64,000 nt of DNA from Rhizobium sp. Root1220 (GTDB lineage Bacteria > Pseudomonadota > Alphaproteobacteria > Rhizobiales > Rhizobiaceae). Position numbers and translations under genes: made by a program. The notes under the pieces were generated by a model. The model made no database searches. It was given only the letters and a program-made list of their open reading frames with translations, and had not been told where the DNA came from. Numbering within the stretch: position 1 is the first letter of the stretch; the number at the start of each line of letters is the position of its first letter. The stretch covers positions 163,534-227,533 of the forward strand of contig NZ_LMDG01000036.1 of NCBI RefSeq assembly GCF_001426265.1. The letters run 5' to 3'. Of this stretch, positions 1-8,981 are shown one piece after another.

Positions 1-155
1 CTGGCGAAGAAGTCGCCTATTCGGTGACCTTCCTCGCAAGTCGCTCCCTGTCTTCAAAGCAGGGTCGGCGGCTGAACACGATCCTTTGCGAGGGACGGCT
101 TCTCGACGGCACACCGGTCATCAGGTTCGAAAGCACCGTCATCGACTTTGAGTAG
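1..155 (+). CDS. C-terminal end of an unknown protein (cut by window edge)
   Basis: An open plus-strand frame enters from the left edge and stops at the TAG at 153-155, giving about 50 residues that end in RFESTVIDFE. The sequence looks like a real protein terminus rather than a shadow: it is open to the edge and stops 10 bp before the convergent end of apt. I do not recognise a family from this fragment. The start and most of the protein lie outside the window. Confidence 0.55.
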   Translation, partial: GEEVAYSVTFLASRSLSSKQGRRLNTILCEGRLLDGTPVIRFESTVIDFE

Positions 156-164
156 GCTCGGGTC

Positions 165-707
165 TCAATGGCCCGAGAATTCCACCAGCGTGCGAACATC
201 GACACCCAGATCTTCGAGCTTCTTGCGACCGCCGAGATCCGGCAGGTCGATGACGAAGCAGGCAGAAACGATATCCGCGCCCATCTGCCGCAGGAGCTGG
301 GTAGCCCCGACTGCCGTACCGCCGGTGGCGATAAGGTCGTCCACGAGAATGACCTTCTCGCCCGGCTGCACGGCATCGCGATGCATCTCCATCTCGTCGA
401 CGCCGTATTCCAGGCTGTAGGCAACCCGTACGGTATCGCGCGGCAACTTGCCCTTCTTGCGGATCGGCACGAAGCCTGCCGATAGCTGGTGCGCCACCGC
501 CCCGCCGAGAATGAAGCCGCGCGCCTCCATGCCGGCGATCTTGTCGATCTTCAGTCCGGCATAGGGCTGAACGAGTTCATCGACAGCCCGGCGGAACGCC
601 CGCGGATTGCCGAGCAGCGTCGTAATGTCACGAAAGATGATACCGGGCTTGGGATAGTCCGGGATGGAGCGGATGCTGGCCGCAAGCTCCGAAATGGTAT
701 CGCTCAT
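165..707 (-). CDS. apt: Adenine phosphoribosyltransferase
   Basis: Converts adenine and PRPP to AMP and pyrophosphate in the cytosolic purine salvage pathway. The 180-residue length is typical for the family. The PRPP-binding motif [14 protein letters not shown] lies at residues 119-132, and the N-terminal segment [18 protein letters not shown] is characteristic of Apt. It follows the cytochrome bc1 operon on the same strand, but a strong hairpin with a U-tract (774-803) separates them, so it probably has its own promoter in the roughly 65 bp upstream. An adenine deaminase elsewhere in the window (61091-62788) would compete for the same base. Confidence 0.97.
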   Translation of the reverse strand: MSDTISELAASIRSIPDYPKPGIIFRDITTLLGNPRAFRRAVDELVQPYAGLKIDKIAGMEARGFILGGAVAHQLSAGFVPIRKKGKLPRDTVRVAYSLEYGVDEMEMHRDAVQPGEKVILVDDLIATGGTAVGATQLLRQMGADIVSACFVIDLPDLGGRKKLEDLGVDVRTLVEFSGH

Positions 708-773
708 GGAAGTTCCATATTCTGCAGGGTCTCAAATCGGCTGCACCCTACCAACTGCGCCTGCCGGAACCAA

Positions 774-803
774 CAAAAAAGGCGGCTCGAAAGCCGCCTT
801 TTC
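774..803 (-). terminator. Rho-independent terminator after petC
   Basis: GGCGGCT/AGCCGCC stem (781-787 with 792-798) with a CGAA loop. On the minus strand it is followed by six T (A775-780 on plus). It lies 23 bp after the cytochrome c1 stop and before apt. On the plus strand it also has a short T-run, but no plus-strand gene ends here. Confidence 0.85.
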
Positions 804-825
804 CCTTAACTCTGGGGCAAAGGTC

Positions 826-1689
826 TCAATGGTCCTTCTTCGAATAGACCGAGCGCTTCGTCAGGTAGATCAGGAACGCGAAGATGATCAGGAATACCAT
901 GACCATGAAGCCCGTATGCTTGCGATCGACCAGATGCGGCTCGGCTGCCCACATCAGGAAGGCCGAAACATCCTTGGCGTACTGATCGACGGTCGCCGGC
1001 GCGCCATCGTCGTAGGTTACCTGGCCATCCGCGAGCGGCTTAGGCATCGCAAGGACCGCGGCCGCATGGAAATACGGGTTGTAGTGCTGGCCCTGTGACA
1101 CCTGGAAACCGGCAGGTGGCTCTTCGTATCCTGTCAGCAGCGAATAGATATAATCCGGTCCCGCTTCCTGATACTGCGTGAAGATGTCGAAGACGAACTG
1201 CGGGAAGCCACGTTCGACTTCCCGCGCCTTGGCGAGCAGCGACATGTCAGGCGGTGCCGCGCCGTTGTTGGAGGCCGCGGCCGCTTCCGCATTCGGGAAA
1301 GGCGAAGGGAAATAATCCGACGGAACAGCCTTGCGGGTGAACATGTCCCCACTGGCGTTGGGACCGTCCTGGACTTCATAGTTGGCGGCGAAAGCCTTGA
1401 TCTGGGCATCCGAATAACCAAGATCGCTCAGCGTGCGGAACGGCACCAGCGACATGGAGTGACAGGCGGCACAGACTTCGGTGTAGACCTTCAGTCCACG
1501 CTGCAACTGACCCTTGTCATAGTGACCGAAAGGCCCGGCAAAGGTCCAGTCGACCTCCTTGGGCTCCTTCAGCGGATAGTGCGGCGTCGCCTCGTGGTGC
1601 TCGGCGGGTGCGGCCTCCTGAGCGTAGGCCGCGGTCCCGAGACCAACAACGACTGCGAGCGACAGAATGCTTGCAACAAGCTTTTTCAT
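826..1689 (-). CDS. petC: Cytochrome c1 of the bc1 complex
   Basis: Membrane-anchored c-type haem subunit of ubiquinol-cytochrome c reductase; it passes electrons from the Rieske protein to soluble cytochrome c in the periplasm. The 287-residue product has an N-terminal signal peptide (about residues 1-23, ending AYA-Q), the covalent haem motif CAACH at residues 73-77, and one C-terminal membrane helix followed by a basic tail (KRSVYSKKDH). It is the last gene of petA-petB-petC, 24 bp after petB. In many alphaproteobacteria petB and petC are fused as one gene (fbcH); here they are separate. Confidence 0.97.
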   Translation of the reverse strand: MKKLVASILSLAVVVGLGTAAYAQEAAPAEHHEATPHYPLKEPKEVDWTFAGPFGHYDKGQLQRGLKVYTEVCAACHSMSLVPFRTLSDLGYSDAQIKAFAANYEVQDGPNASGDMFTRKAVPSDYFPSPFPNAEAAAASNNGAAPPDMSLLAKAREVERGFPQFVFDIFTQYQEAGPDYIYSLLTGYEEPPAGFQVSQGQHYNPYFHAAAVLAMPKPLADGQVTYDDGAPATVDQYAKDVSAFLMWAAEPHLVDRKHTGFMVMVFLIIFAFLIYLTKRSVYSKKDH

Positions 1690-1713
1690 TTCTCTATTCC
1701 TTCCGTCGCCCGC

Positions 1714-2991
1714 TTATGCCTTGGCCGTTGCAGCAGAGACAGTCTTGTTGCGCTTTTCAAGCACGGCTTCCGTGATCGAGTTCGGCACGCGGCGCGGTGT
1801 CTCGACGAGACCAAGCACGGGCATGACCACAAGGAAGAATGCGAAGTAAAGGAGCGTACAGATCTGCGAGATCGTCGTGTAGAGGCCCTCGGCCGGCTGT
1901 GAACCGAGCCATCCGAGGATGATCGCGTTTATCACGAACAGCCAGTAAGCAAGCTTGTACCAAGGACGATAGACCGCGGAACGGACCTTCGAGGTGTCGA
2001 GCCAGGGCAGGAAGAACAGCACGATGATCGCGCCGAACATCACCAGAACGCCGCCAAGCTTGGAGTCGATCGGACCGACATTGAAGGTGATCGAACGAAG
2101 CATCGCGTAGAAAGGCAGGAAATACCACTCGGGAACGATGTGAGCCGGCGTCTTCAACGGGTCAGCCGGAATGTAGTTGTCGGCGTGGCCGAGGAAGTTC
2201 GGAAGGTAGAAGACGAAGTAGGCATATACCAGCAGGAAGATCGAAACGCCGAGCGCATCCTTGAGCGTTGCATAGGGCGTGAACCGAACGGTATCCGTCT
2301 TTGTCTTGACTTCGACGCCCGTCGGGTTCGTCTGGCCCACGACATGCAGCGCCCAGATGTGCAGGACGACGACACCGGCGATAACGAAAGGCAGAAGGTA
2401 GTGCAGCGAGAAGAAGCGGTTCAGCGTCGGATTGTCGACGGCAAAGCCGCCGAGCAGGAACTGCTGCACCCATTCGCCGACTAGCGGGAAGGCCGAGAAG
2501 AAGCCGGTGATGACGGTTGCGCCCCAGAACGACATCTGACCCCAGGGCAGAACGTAACCCATGAAGCCGGTTGCCATCATCAGCAGGTAGATGAGAACAC
2601 CGAGGATCCAGAGGATCTCGCGCGGCGCCTTGTAGGAGCCGTAGTACAGGCCGCGGGCAATGTGCAGGTAGACTGCGACGAAGAAGAACGACGCGCCGTT
2701 GGCGTGCATATAGCGCAACAGCCAACCGTGGTTGACGTCGCGCATGATCTTTTCGACGGAATTGAAGGCGATGGACGTTTCGGCCGCATAGTGCATGGCA
2801 AGCGTCACGCCGGTCAGGATCTGCACGATCAGCATTACCGCCAGCATGGCGCCAAAGGTATAGGCGTAGTTCAGATTGCGCGGAACCGGGTATGCAATGA
2901 AGCTGTCATAGACCATACGCGGCAGCGGAAGCCGCGCATCGACCCATTTTTCCAAGCCGGTTGATGGCTCGTAGCTGGAATGGCCACTCAT
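1714..2991 (-). CDS. petB: Cytochrome b of the bc1 complex
   Basis: Integral membrane subunit carrying hemes bL and bH and the quinone sites of the bc1 complex. The 425-residue multispanning protein has the four haem-ligand histidines as two pairs spaced by 14 (H96/H110 and H197/H211) and the Qo-site PEWY motif at 287-290. The C-terminus runs past the last helix into a basic tail. The start at 2991 lies 14 bp after the Rieske gene stop, so petA and petB are almost certainly cotranscribed. Confidence 0.98.
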   Translation of the reverse strand: MSGHSSYEPSTGLEKWVDARLPLPRMVYDSFIAYPVPRNLNYAYTFGAMLAVMLIVQILTGVTLAMHYAAETSIAFNSVEKIMRDVNHGWLLRYMHANGASFFFVAVYLHIARGLYYGSYKAPREILWILGVLIYLLMMATGFMGYVLPWGQMSFWGATVITGFFSAFPLVGEWVQQFLLGGFAVDNPTLNRFFSLHYLLPFVIAGVVVLHIWALHVVGQTNPTGVEVKTKTDTVRFTPYATLKDALGVSIFLLVYAYFVFYLPNFLGHADNYIPADPLKTPAHIVPEWYFLPFYAMLRSITFNVGPIDSKLGGVLVMFGAIIVLFFLPWLDTSKVRSAVYRPWYKLAYWLFVINAIILGWLGSQPAEGLYTTISQICTLLYFAFFLVVMPVLGLVETPRRVPNSITEAVLEKRNKTVSAATAKA

Positions 2992-3005
2992 GTATCAGTC
3001 TCCCC

Positions 3006-3584
3006 TCAACCGATCTTTATCTTCTTGTCGGAAATGAACGAAAAGGTCGGTATGGCCAGGTTTTCCGGCGCCGGACCCTTACGGATACGGCCGGCCGTGT
3101 CGTAGACAGAACCATGACAGGGACAGAACCACCCGTTGTATTCACCCGCCTGGCCGAGCGGTACGCAACCGAGGTGCGTGCACGTGCCGACCATGACGAT
3201 CCAGTTTTCCTTGTCCTTGCCTGCCGAACGGTCGAGATCCGTCGCCTGGGCATCGGCCGGAAGATTGGCGTTGCGGGCGACCGGATCCTTGAGATCCGCC
3301 AGCGGAGTGTCCGCAGCGGCCTTGATTTCTTCCGGCGTCCGATTGCGGATGAAGATCGGCTTGCCGCGCCACTTGACGGTCAGCGACATACCCGGCTCAA
3401 GCGTCGTCACGTCGACTTCGATCGAAGCCAGGGCCAGCGTCGAAGCGTCCGGACGCATCTGATCGATGAACGGCCAAGCGACCGCAACGGCGCCTACCGC
3501 TCCGGCCATACCAGTGGTGAGATAAAGGAAATCACGGCGCGTAGGCTCTCCCGAGACCCCGCCTGTCGTTTCGTGTTCGCTCAC
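3006..3584 (-). CDS. petA: Rieske iron-sulfur protein of the bc1 complex
   Basis: Carries the high-potential [2Fe-2S] centre that takes an electron from ubiquinol at the Qo site. The 192-residue protein has a Tat-like N-terminus (TRRDFLYL, residues 15-22) leading into a single membrane anchor. The two cluster-binding loops are C135-T-H137-LGC140 and C154-P-C156-H157-GS. First gene of petABC. The upstream 285 bp is shared with the divergent gene at 3870 and contains a repeated TTGCAACA motif (3789-3813). Confidence 0.98.
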   Translation of the reverse strand: MSEHETTGGVSGEPTRRDFLYLTTGMAGAVGAVAVAWPFIDQMRPDASTLALASIEVDVTTLEPGMSLTVKWRGKPIFIRNRTPEEIKAAADTPLADLKDPVARNANLPADAQATDLDRSAGKDKENWIVMVGTCTHLGCVPLGQAGEYNGWFCPCHGSVYDTAGRIRKGPAPENLAIPTFSFISDKKIKIG

Positions 3585-3788
3585 GGCTTACCATCCTCTG
3601 CGCAAATTTTGCGGAACTCCGCCTTGCCCCTCACGGCGGCGAATCTGTCGCGACACAATCCGAACATAGATTCCCCACCAATCCCGGCGCGTTCTAAGCT
3701 TGATCGCAAATTATGTCCAGCCTTGGCAAGGCCATGTGGGCACAATGTCGCGGGAATTTTCAGATGATTTTTTAAGACAATCACATGC

Positions 3789-3813
3789 TTGCAACAATGT
3801 TGCATTGCAACAA
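3789..3813. repeat. Repeated TTGCAACA half-sites
   Basis: TGCAACA-A-TGTTGCA is a perfect 7-bp inverted repeat at 3790-3804, immediately followed by a third copy of the same half-site, TTGCAACAA, at 3805-3813. It lies in the divergent promoter region of petABC and the gene at 3870. The layout (three half-sites in alternating orientation) resembles an operator. I cannot assign a regulator. Confidence 0.4.
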
Positions 3814-3869
3814 ATCCAGACCCATGCTAGGCGATCGGTTCATTCCCCTAACCGTACCGGCACCCAGCG

Positions 3870-4802
3870 ATGAGAGACAGGTTGTTCTGCGTAGTCAGTG
3901 TCCTGATCTCGCTCGTGCTCGCGACAATATCGCTCCGCTACCTGACGCACGTCTGGCTTCTAGCCTTCGTTTACAGCTTCCAGGTGCATTTCGCCCTGGC
4001 AGCGCTTGTCGGTGTTTTCGCGCTGCTGCTCATCAAGCGCCACTGGTTCGGCTATCTCCTCCTCGCCGTTGCCCTGGTGCTGCTGGGGCACGGCGTGATC
4101 ATGATGAAGGAGTTCGCAGTCGCGCCCGCCAACGCGGCGACGAAGCCGCTTTTCCGGCTGATCTCCTTCAATATCGAAAACGACAACTTCGCCAACGGCA
4201 CCGGTATCGCCGATATGATCATCGCCTCGAATGCCGACGTCGTGAACATCCTAGAGGCCGAACCGCTCCGCAGAGAACTCCCCCGCCTCTCCGCCACCTA
4301 TCCCTATCACCTGGGCTGCGCTGCGGGGTCCGTGGAGTGCGACACGCTCGTGCTTTCAAAACGCCCCTTCGTGGAACAGGAGACGAGCAGCCTCGGAGAT
4401 CTCTGGCGCAACCGGCTCACGCGATCAGCCATCGATTTCGACGGGACGAAGATCAATTTCCTGGCGGCACACCTCGCCAAACCCTACTTCGATGATTTTC
4501 AAGCTGACGAGCTTCTCGACCTGCGAACGGCTGTCGCGGCAATCGACGGCCCCCTCGTGCTTGCGGGCGACTTCAATTCTGCAGTCATCGATCCGCATAT
4601 TCAGCGCTTCATGCGGCAGACCGGCTTTCGCAGCACTTTCCCCGAACCGGCCACCTGGCCGATCAAGGCTGGTCGCCTCGGCATCAGCATCGACCATGTT
4701 TTCGCTCGACCACCGCTCAGGCTTAAATCCGTCGAGCGCATCGAGGACAACAAGGGCTCAAATCACTTTGGCCTCATGGCCGAGTTTACCCTCGACCGCT
4801 GA
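3870..4802 (+). CDS. Membrane-anchored endonuclease/exonuclease/phosphatase-fold protein
   Basis: The 310-residue protein has about three N-terminal hydrophobic helices (residues 5-85), then an EEP-superfamily hydrolase domain facing the periplasm or outside. Family signatures visible are LISFNIENDNF (about residue 97), the acidic residue in ILEAEP, LAGDFNSAV (about 230), SIDHVFA (about 275) and the catalytic SNHFG at 297-301. The metal-binding and catalytic residues therefore look complete, but the substrate (phosphodiester lipid, nucleic acid or other) cannot be read from sequence. Its 3' end overlaps the convergent ABC exporter gene by 45 bp. Confidence 0.85.
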   Translation: MRDRLFCVVSVLISLVLATISLRYLTHVWLLAFVYSFQVHFALAALVGVFALLLIKRHWFGYLLLAVALVLLGHGVIMMKEFAVAPANAATKPLFRLISFNIENDNFANGTGIADMIIASNADVVNILEAEPLRRELPRLSATYPYHLGCAAGSVECDTLVLSKRPFVEQETSSLGDLWRNRLTRSAIDFDGTKINFLAAHLAKPYFDDFQADELLDLRTAVAAIDGPLVLAGDFNSAVIDPHIQRFMRQTGFRSTFPEPATWPIKAGRLGISIDHVFARPPLRLKSVERIEDNKGSNHFGLMAEFTLDR

Positions 4803-6677
4803 AGCCGGCTTGGTCTCTTCATACTCGGAGGCGAGGAAGCCTCCCGACTGGCGCGCCCAAAGCTCGGCATAGAGGCCACCCAGCTTGAGCAGGGTTTCAT
4901 GCGTGCCTTCCTCGATGATCTTGCCCTTGTCGACGACGATGAGGCGATCGAGCGCGGCGATTGTCGAGAGGCGGTGCGCAATCGCCAAAACCGTCTTGCC
5001 TTCCATGATCTGGAGCAGACTGGATTGGATCGCCTCCTCCACCTCCGAATCGAGCGCCGAGGTCGCCTCGTCGAGGACGAGGATCGGAGCGTCCTTCAGC
5101 ATGACGCGCGCAATCGCGATCCGCTGGCGCTGACCGCCGGAGAGCTTGACGCCCCGTTCGCCGACATGCGCGTCAAATCCGGTGCGACCCGTCTGATCCT
5201 GCAGACGTTCTATAAAGCCCAGCGCCTCGGCGCGTCGCGCCGCTTCAACAAGACGAGCCTCACTCGCATCAGGGCGCCCGAAGAGGATATTGTCTCTGAC
5301 CGAACGATGCAGCAGTGAGGTATCCTGGCTGACGACGCCAATCTGCATGCGCAGCGACTCCTGCGTGACGGCAGCAATATCCTGGCCATCGACGAGAATG
5401 CGCCCTCCCTCGAGGTCGTAGAGGCGCAGCAGCAGATTGACCAGCGTAGACTTTCCCGCCCCGGAACGGCCGACGATACCGACCTTTTCCCCAGGGCGAA
5501 CAACCAGCGAAAAGTCATCGATGACGCCGTTCGACTGGCCATAGTGAAAGGAGACGTTTTCAAAGTGGATGCCGGGTTGTCGTATGGCGATATCGGGCGC
5601 TCCCGGACGGTCGACCAATCCGAGCGGCTTGGAAATCAGCTCGGCCGCATTCTGGATCGTGCCGAGATTGCGCATGATGCCGTTGAACTGCGTCATCAGC
5701 CGCCCGAGAAGAAAGTTCAGACGAAGGACCAGTGCCAGAGAGAAAGCCACCGCGCCGGAACTGATCAGGCCCTGGAGCCACAGATGCACGCTGAGGCCCG
5801 CCATCATCACAATCATCAGGCCGGAGAGAAGCGCCATCGACGCCCGCACGCCGGTGATGAAGCGCGTGAAGCGAAGTACCGTTTCCTGGTAGAAATCGAA
5901 ACCTTGCCGCATGTAGCGGTCGGTCTCCTCGTCTCGTGCAAACAGTTTCAGCGTCTGGATGTTGCTGTAGGCATCGACCATGCGGCCGTTGATCATCGAC
6001 GCGGCTTCTGCCGTCTCGCGGGAATGAAAGCGGATACGCGGCACGAAATAGCGCGCCAGGACGCCGAATGCACAGAGCCAGCCAAGCACGACGACGGCAA
6101 GCGATAGGTCGAGCCGGGCCACCAGCGCAAGCGTGGCAACGGCGTAGATTCCGACGAACCATACGCTTTCCATCAAAGAGGTGACCAGATCGCCGGTCGC
6201 CTGACCGGCCGACCAGACCTTGGTGACGATGCGCCCCGAAAAATCGCTTTGGAAGAACGACAGCGATTGACGCGAGACATGCAGGTAGGATTGCCAGCGC
6301 GCCAGATTATAGAAACCGGGCATGATTACCTGTTGGTCGACAAGTGCGATCAGGAACGCAACGACGAAGCGAACGATGCCGATGAGGACCAGCATGCCGG
6401 CCATCTCGGCCCCGTGTGCGGCAAGAAGGCCACTCCATCCCGCCGAGGGCGTGACGGTCGCCAGAATGTCCACCAGACGGCCCACGAACCAGAAGAGCGC
6501 CGCCTCGATTGCCGCCGACATCCCGCCGAGGACCAGCATGGCGATGAACGGCGCCTTGGCCTGGCCAATGTAAAACCAGATAAATCGCAACGTTGACCGC
6601 GGCGGCTGAATATTGTCGCGCGGTTGGAAGGGGTCAATCCAGCTTTCGAAGACACGTAGGAGTCGTTTTATGAGCAT
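4758..6677 (-). CDS. ABC exporter, fused permease-ATPase (first paralog)
   Basis: A 639-residue half-transporter with an N-terminal six-helix membrane domain (about residues 35-330) and a C-terminal ATPase. The ATPase has Walker A (GRSGAGKST), the signature LSGGQRQR, Walker B (ILVLDEATSALD) and the switch histidine (AIAHRLS), all intact. It is closely related to the exporter at 7128-8981, in the same orientation, with only a divergently oriented small ribbon-helix-helix gene between. Either each forms a homodimer or the two form a heterodimer. The substrate is unknown; lipid or multidrug export is typical of the family. The 3' end overlaps the convergent gene 3870-4802. Confidence 0.92.
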   Translation of the reverse strand: MLIKRLLRVFESWIDPFQPRDNIQPPRSTLRFIWFYIGQAKAPFIAMLVLGGMSAAIEAALFWFVGRLVDILATVTPSAGWSGLLAAHGAEMAGMLVLIGIVRFVVAFLIALVDQQVIMPGFYNLARWQSYLHVSRQSLSFFQSDFSGRIVTKVWSAGQATGDLVTSLMESVWFVGIYAVATLALVARLDLSLAVVVLGWLCAFGVLARYFVPRIRFHSRETAEAASMINGRMVDAYSNIQTLKLFARDEETDRYMRQGFDFYQETVLRFTRFITGVRASMALLSGLMIVMMAGLSVHLWLQGLISSGAVAFSLALVLRLNFLLGRLMTQFNGIMRNLGTIQNAAELISKPLGLVDRPGAPDIAIRQPGIHFENVSFHYGQSNGVIDDFSLVVRPGEKVGIVGRSGAGKSTLVNLLLRLYDLEGGRILVDGQDIAAVTQESLRMQIGVVSQDTSLLHRSVRDNILFGRPDASEARLVEAARRAEALGFIERLQDQTGRTGFDAHVGERGVKLSGGQRQRIAIARVMLKDAPILVLDEATSALDSEVEEAIQSSLLQIMEGKTVLAIAHRLSTIAALDRLIVVDKGKIIEEGTHETLLKLGGLYAELWARQSGGFLASEYEETKPASAVEGKLGHEAKVI

Positions 6678-6836
6678 ATTTGCGATATAGGCTTAATGGA
6701 CGAAGCGGGGAAGGACGAGCCCGCCGGCTGCAACTTATATTTCGTAACAATCGGTAACATCGGCGGCATTGCCGTTGAACGGGACCAACCTCGTCACAAT
6801 CTCGGGGTACGTTGGGTTTTTACGGAGACGGTCGCA

Positions 6837-7064
6837 ATGCAGACTAGGACAATTCTGTCGAGTATTCCGTTGCCGCTTGCAGAACAACTCGACGCCATCG
6901 CCGAGCGGTTCGACATATCCTACGACGAGATTGTTGCGGATGCCATTTCCGTATGGATTGCCCGTGAAGAAGAACGGCGTTTCGTCGCGCTGCGCAATCT
7001 CGTATCGACCAACGGCATGTTCGTTGAAGTCAACAGGGTGATCGACTGGGCCGACAGCCTCTAA
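6837..7064 (+). CDS. Small ribbon-helix-helix (CopG-like) protein
   Basis: A 75-residue protein. Its first half (RTILSSIPLPLAEQLDAI, then ISYDEIVADAI) has the strand-helix-helix pattern of Arc/CopG/MetJ DNA-binding domains. I chose the ATG at 6837 because GGAG lies 9 nt upstream and the fold begins right after it; an in-frame extension to 6696 looks non-coding. No toxin gene adjoins, so this is more likely an orphan regulator than half of a toxin-antitoxin pair. It sits alone on the plus strand between two minus-strand ABC exporters and ends at a strong bidirectional terminator. Confidence 0.75.
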   Translation: MQTRTILSSIPLPLAEQLDAIAERFDISYDEIVADAISVWIAREEERRFVALRNLVSTNGMFVEVNRVIDWADSL

Positions 7065-7091
7065 GTCACAGCAATTCAGATTTGGCCGCAT

Positions 7092-7130
7092 GGGCCCTCC
7101 CCGCAATTCGCAGGGAGGGCCCTCGTTTTA
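7092..7130. terminator. Bidirectional terminator between the RHH gene and the second exporter
   Basis: Perfect 10-bp stem GGGCCCTCCC (7092-7101) / GGGAGGGCCC (7113-7122), followed on plus by TCGTTTTATT. It closes the plus-strand small gene. It overlaps the end region of the convergent exporter, whose stop is at 7128-7130, and could serve both. Confidence 0.85.
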
Positions 7131-8981
7131 TTCGGCAGCCTCCTCGGCCTCCGAGTGATCGGCCAGAAAACCGCCGGATTGGCGATTCCAGAGATCGGCG
7201 TAGACGCCGCCCTGCTGTGCCAAATCCGCATGCGATCCGGCCTCGATGATGCGGCCCTTGTCGAGGACGATCAGGCGATCCATCTCGGTCAGCGTCGACA
7301 GCCGGTGGGCGATTGCGATTACCGTCTTGCCTTCCATCAGTGCGAACAGGTTTTCCTGGATCGCCGCTTCCACTTCGGAATCGAGCGCCGAGGTCGCCTC
7401 GTCGAGCACCAGGATCGGCGCGTCCTTGAGGAAAACGCGAGCGATCGCGACGCGCTGGCGCTGGCCGCCGGACAGCTTTACGCCCCGTTCGCCAACCTGG
7501 GCATCCAGGCCCCTGCGGCCTTGCATATCGACCAGACCCTCGATGAAGTCCCAGGCATTGGCACGCTTCGCAGCCTGGATCACATCGGCGTCGCTGGCAT
7601 CCGGACGCCCGTAGGCGATGTTGTCGCGTATCGAGCGATGCAGCAGCGACGTATCCTGCGTCACCACACCGATCAATTCTCGCAGGCTTTCCTGCGAGAC
7701 ATGAGAAATGTCCTGCCCATCGATCGTGATGCGACCTGCCTCAAGGTCGTAAAAGCGCAGCAGCAGGTTCATCAACGTCGTCTTGCCCGCACCGGAGCGA
7801 CCGACCAGACCGACCTTCTCACCCGCCTTGATGTCAAGGGAGAGATTGTCGATGATGCCCTTGCCCTTGCCGTAGTGGAAGCCGATCTGTTCATAGTGGA
7901 TCGCCCCCTTCTTGGCCGTGATCTGCGGCGCGCCGGGCTTGTCGACGATGTCGTGCTGCTTCGTCATCATTTCCATGCCGTCATAGACCGTGCCGATGTT
8001 CTCGAACAGAGCCGAGACCTCCCACATGATCCACTGCGACATGCCGTTGACGCGCATGGCAAGACCAATCGCAATCGCGATCGCACCGACCGAGATCTGT
8101 CCGTTCAGCCAGAACCAGATCGAAAGACCCGAAATGACGAAGAGCGCCACGCAGTTGTTGAAGTAGACCGACGCATGGAACAACGTCACCTTGCGCATCT
8201 GCTGGTGCACTGTCTGCAGGAATTCGTCCATGCCCTCCTTGGCATAGGCTTCCTCCCGCCCGGCATGCGAGAACAGCTTGACCGTCGCGATGTTGGTGTA
8301 GCTGTCGACGACGCGGCCCGTCATGATCGATCGCGCGTCCGCCTGGGTGGCGGCGATCTTGCGAAGGCGCGGGACGAAGTAGGCCACGATGGCGACATAG
8401 ACGCCGAGCCAGACGAGAATCGGGATCATCAGCCGCCAGTCGGCAGCCGCGATGACAATGATCATCGTCAGGAAGTAGGTGACCACATAGACGAAGACGT
8501 CGAGGATCTTCATCATCGTTTCGCGCACCGCCAACGACGTCTGCATCACCTTCGTTGCAACACGTCCGGCAAATTCGTTGGCAAAGAAGGTCATGCTGTG
8601 CCGCATCAGGAAGCGGTGCATCTGCCAGCGCGCGATCATCGGATAGTTGCCCAGTAGCACCTGATGCATGATGAGCGAATCCAGAATGGCCGCCAGCGGC
8701 AGGCCAATCAGGATCAGCGCCGCCATCCAGGCAAGCCGATGCCATTCCGTCTGCAGGAAGGTAGCCTTGTCCGCGTTGGTCAGCCAGTCGACGACATCGC
8801 CGAGGAACTGGAAAAGAGCCACTTCGCCAATTGCGATAAGCGCCGTCAGCACGGCCATCATGCCGAGCCAGGGCGCTGCCGGCTTTGTGTAGTGCCAGCA
8901 GAAGGCAAAGAGACCTTTCGGCGGAGCCAGCGGCTCCTCGGTCGGAAAGGGATTTAGTCGCTGTTCAAACCAGCCAAACAT
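7128..8981 (-). CDS. ABC exporter, fused permease-ATPase (second paralog)
   Basis: A 617-residue half-transporter, membrane domain first and ATPase second. Walker A is GRSGAGKTT, the signature is LSGGQRQR, Walker B ends in VLDEATSALD, and the H-loop is AIAHRLS. I start it at 8981 (MFGWFEQRLNPFP): GGAG lies 7 nt upstream and this aligns with the N-terminus of its paralog. A longer in-frame start at 9044 is possible but adds a basic, unconserved 21-residue tail. The ATPase halves of the two exporters are very similar throughout, suggesting an old tandem duplication. Confidence 0.92.
   Translation of the reverse strand: MFGWFEQRLNPFPTEEPLAPPKGLFAFCWHYTKPAAPWLGMMAVLTALIAIGEVALFQFLGDVVDWLTNADKATFLQTEWHRLAWMAALILIGLPLAAILDSLIMHQVLLGNYPMIARWQMHRFLMRHSMTFFANEFAGRVATKVMQTSLAVRETMMKILDVFVYVVTYFLTMIIVIAAADWRLMIPILVWLGVYVAIVAYFVPRLRKIAATQADARSIMTGRVVDSYTNIATVKLFSHAGREEAYAKEGMDEFLQTVHQQMRKVTLFHASVYFNNCVALFVISGLSIWFWLNGQISVGAIAIAIGLAMRVNGMSQWIMWEVSALFENIGTVYDGMEMMTKQHDIVDKPGAPQITAKKGAIHYEQIGFHYGKGKGIIDNLSLDIKAGEKVGLVGRSGAGKTTLMNLLLRFYDLEAGRITIDGQDISHVSQESLRELIGVVTQDTSLLHRSIRDNIAYGRPDASDADVIQAAKRANAWDFIEGLVDMQGRRGLDAQVGERGVKLSGGQRQRVAIARVFLKDAPILVLDEATSALDSEVEAAIQENLFALMEGKTVIAIAHRLSTLTEMDRLIVLDKGRIIEAGSHADLAQQGGVYADLWNRQSGGFLADHSEAEEAAE

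Noticed and set aside
6837-7064. RHH gene as antitoxin of a toxin-antitoxin pair
   Set aside because: No small toxin-like gene adjoins on either side; neighbours are large ABC exporters.
7155-8657. 500-codon plus-strand open frame antisense to the second ABC exporter
   Set aside because: Rich in His/Arg/Asp as typical of shadow frames. The exporter on the other strand has intact ATPase motifs.
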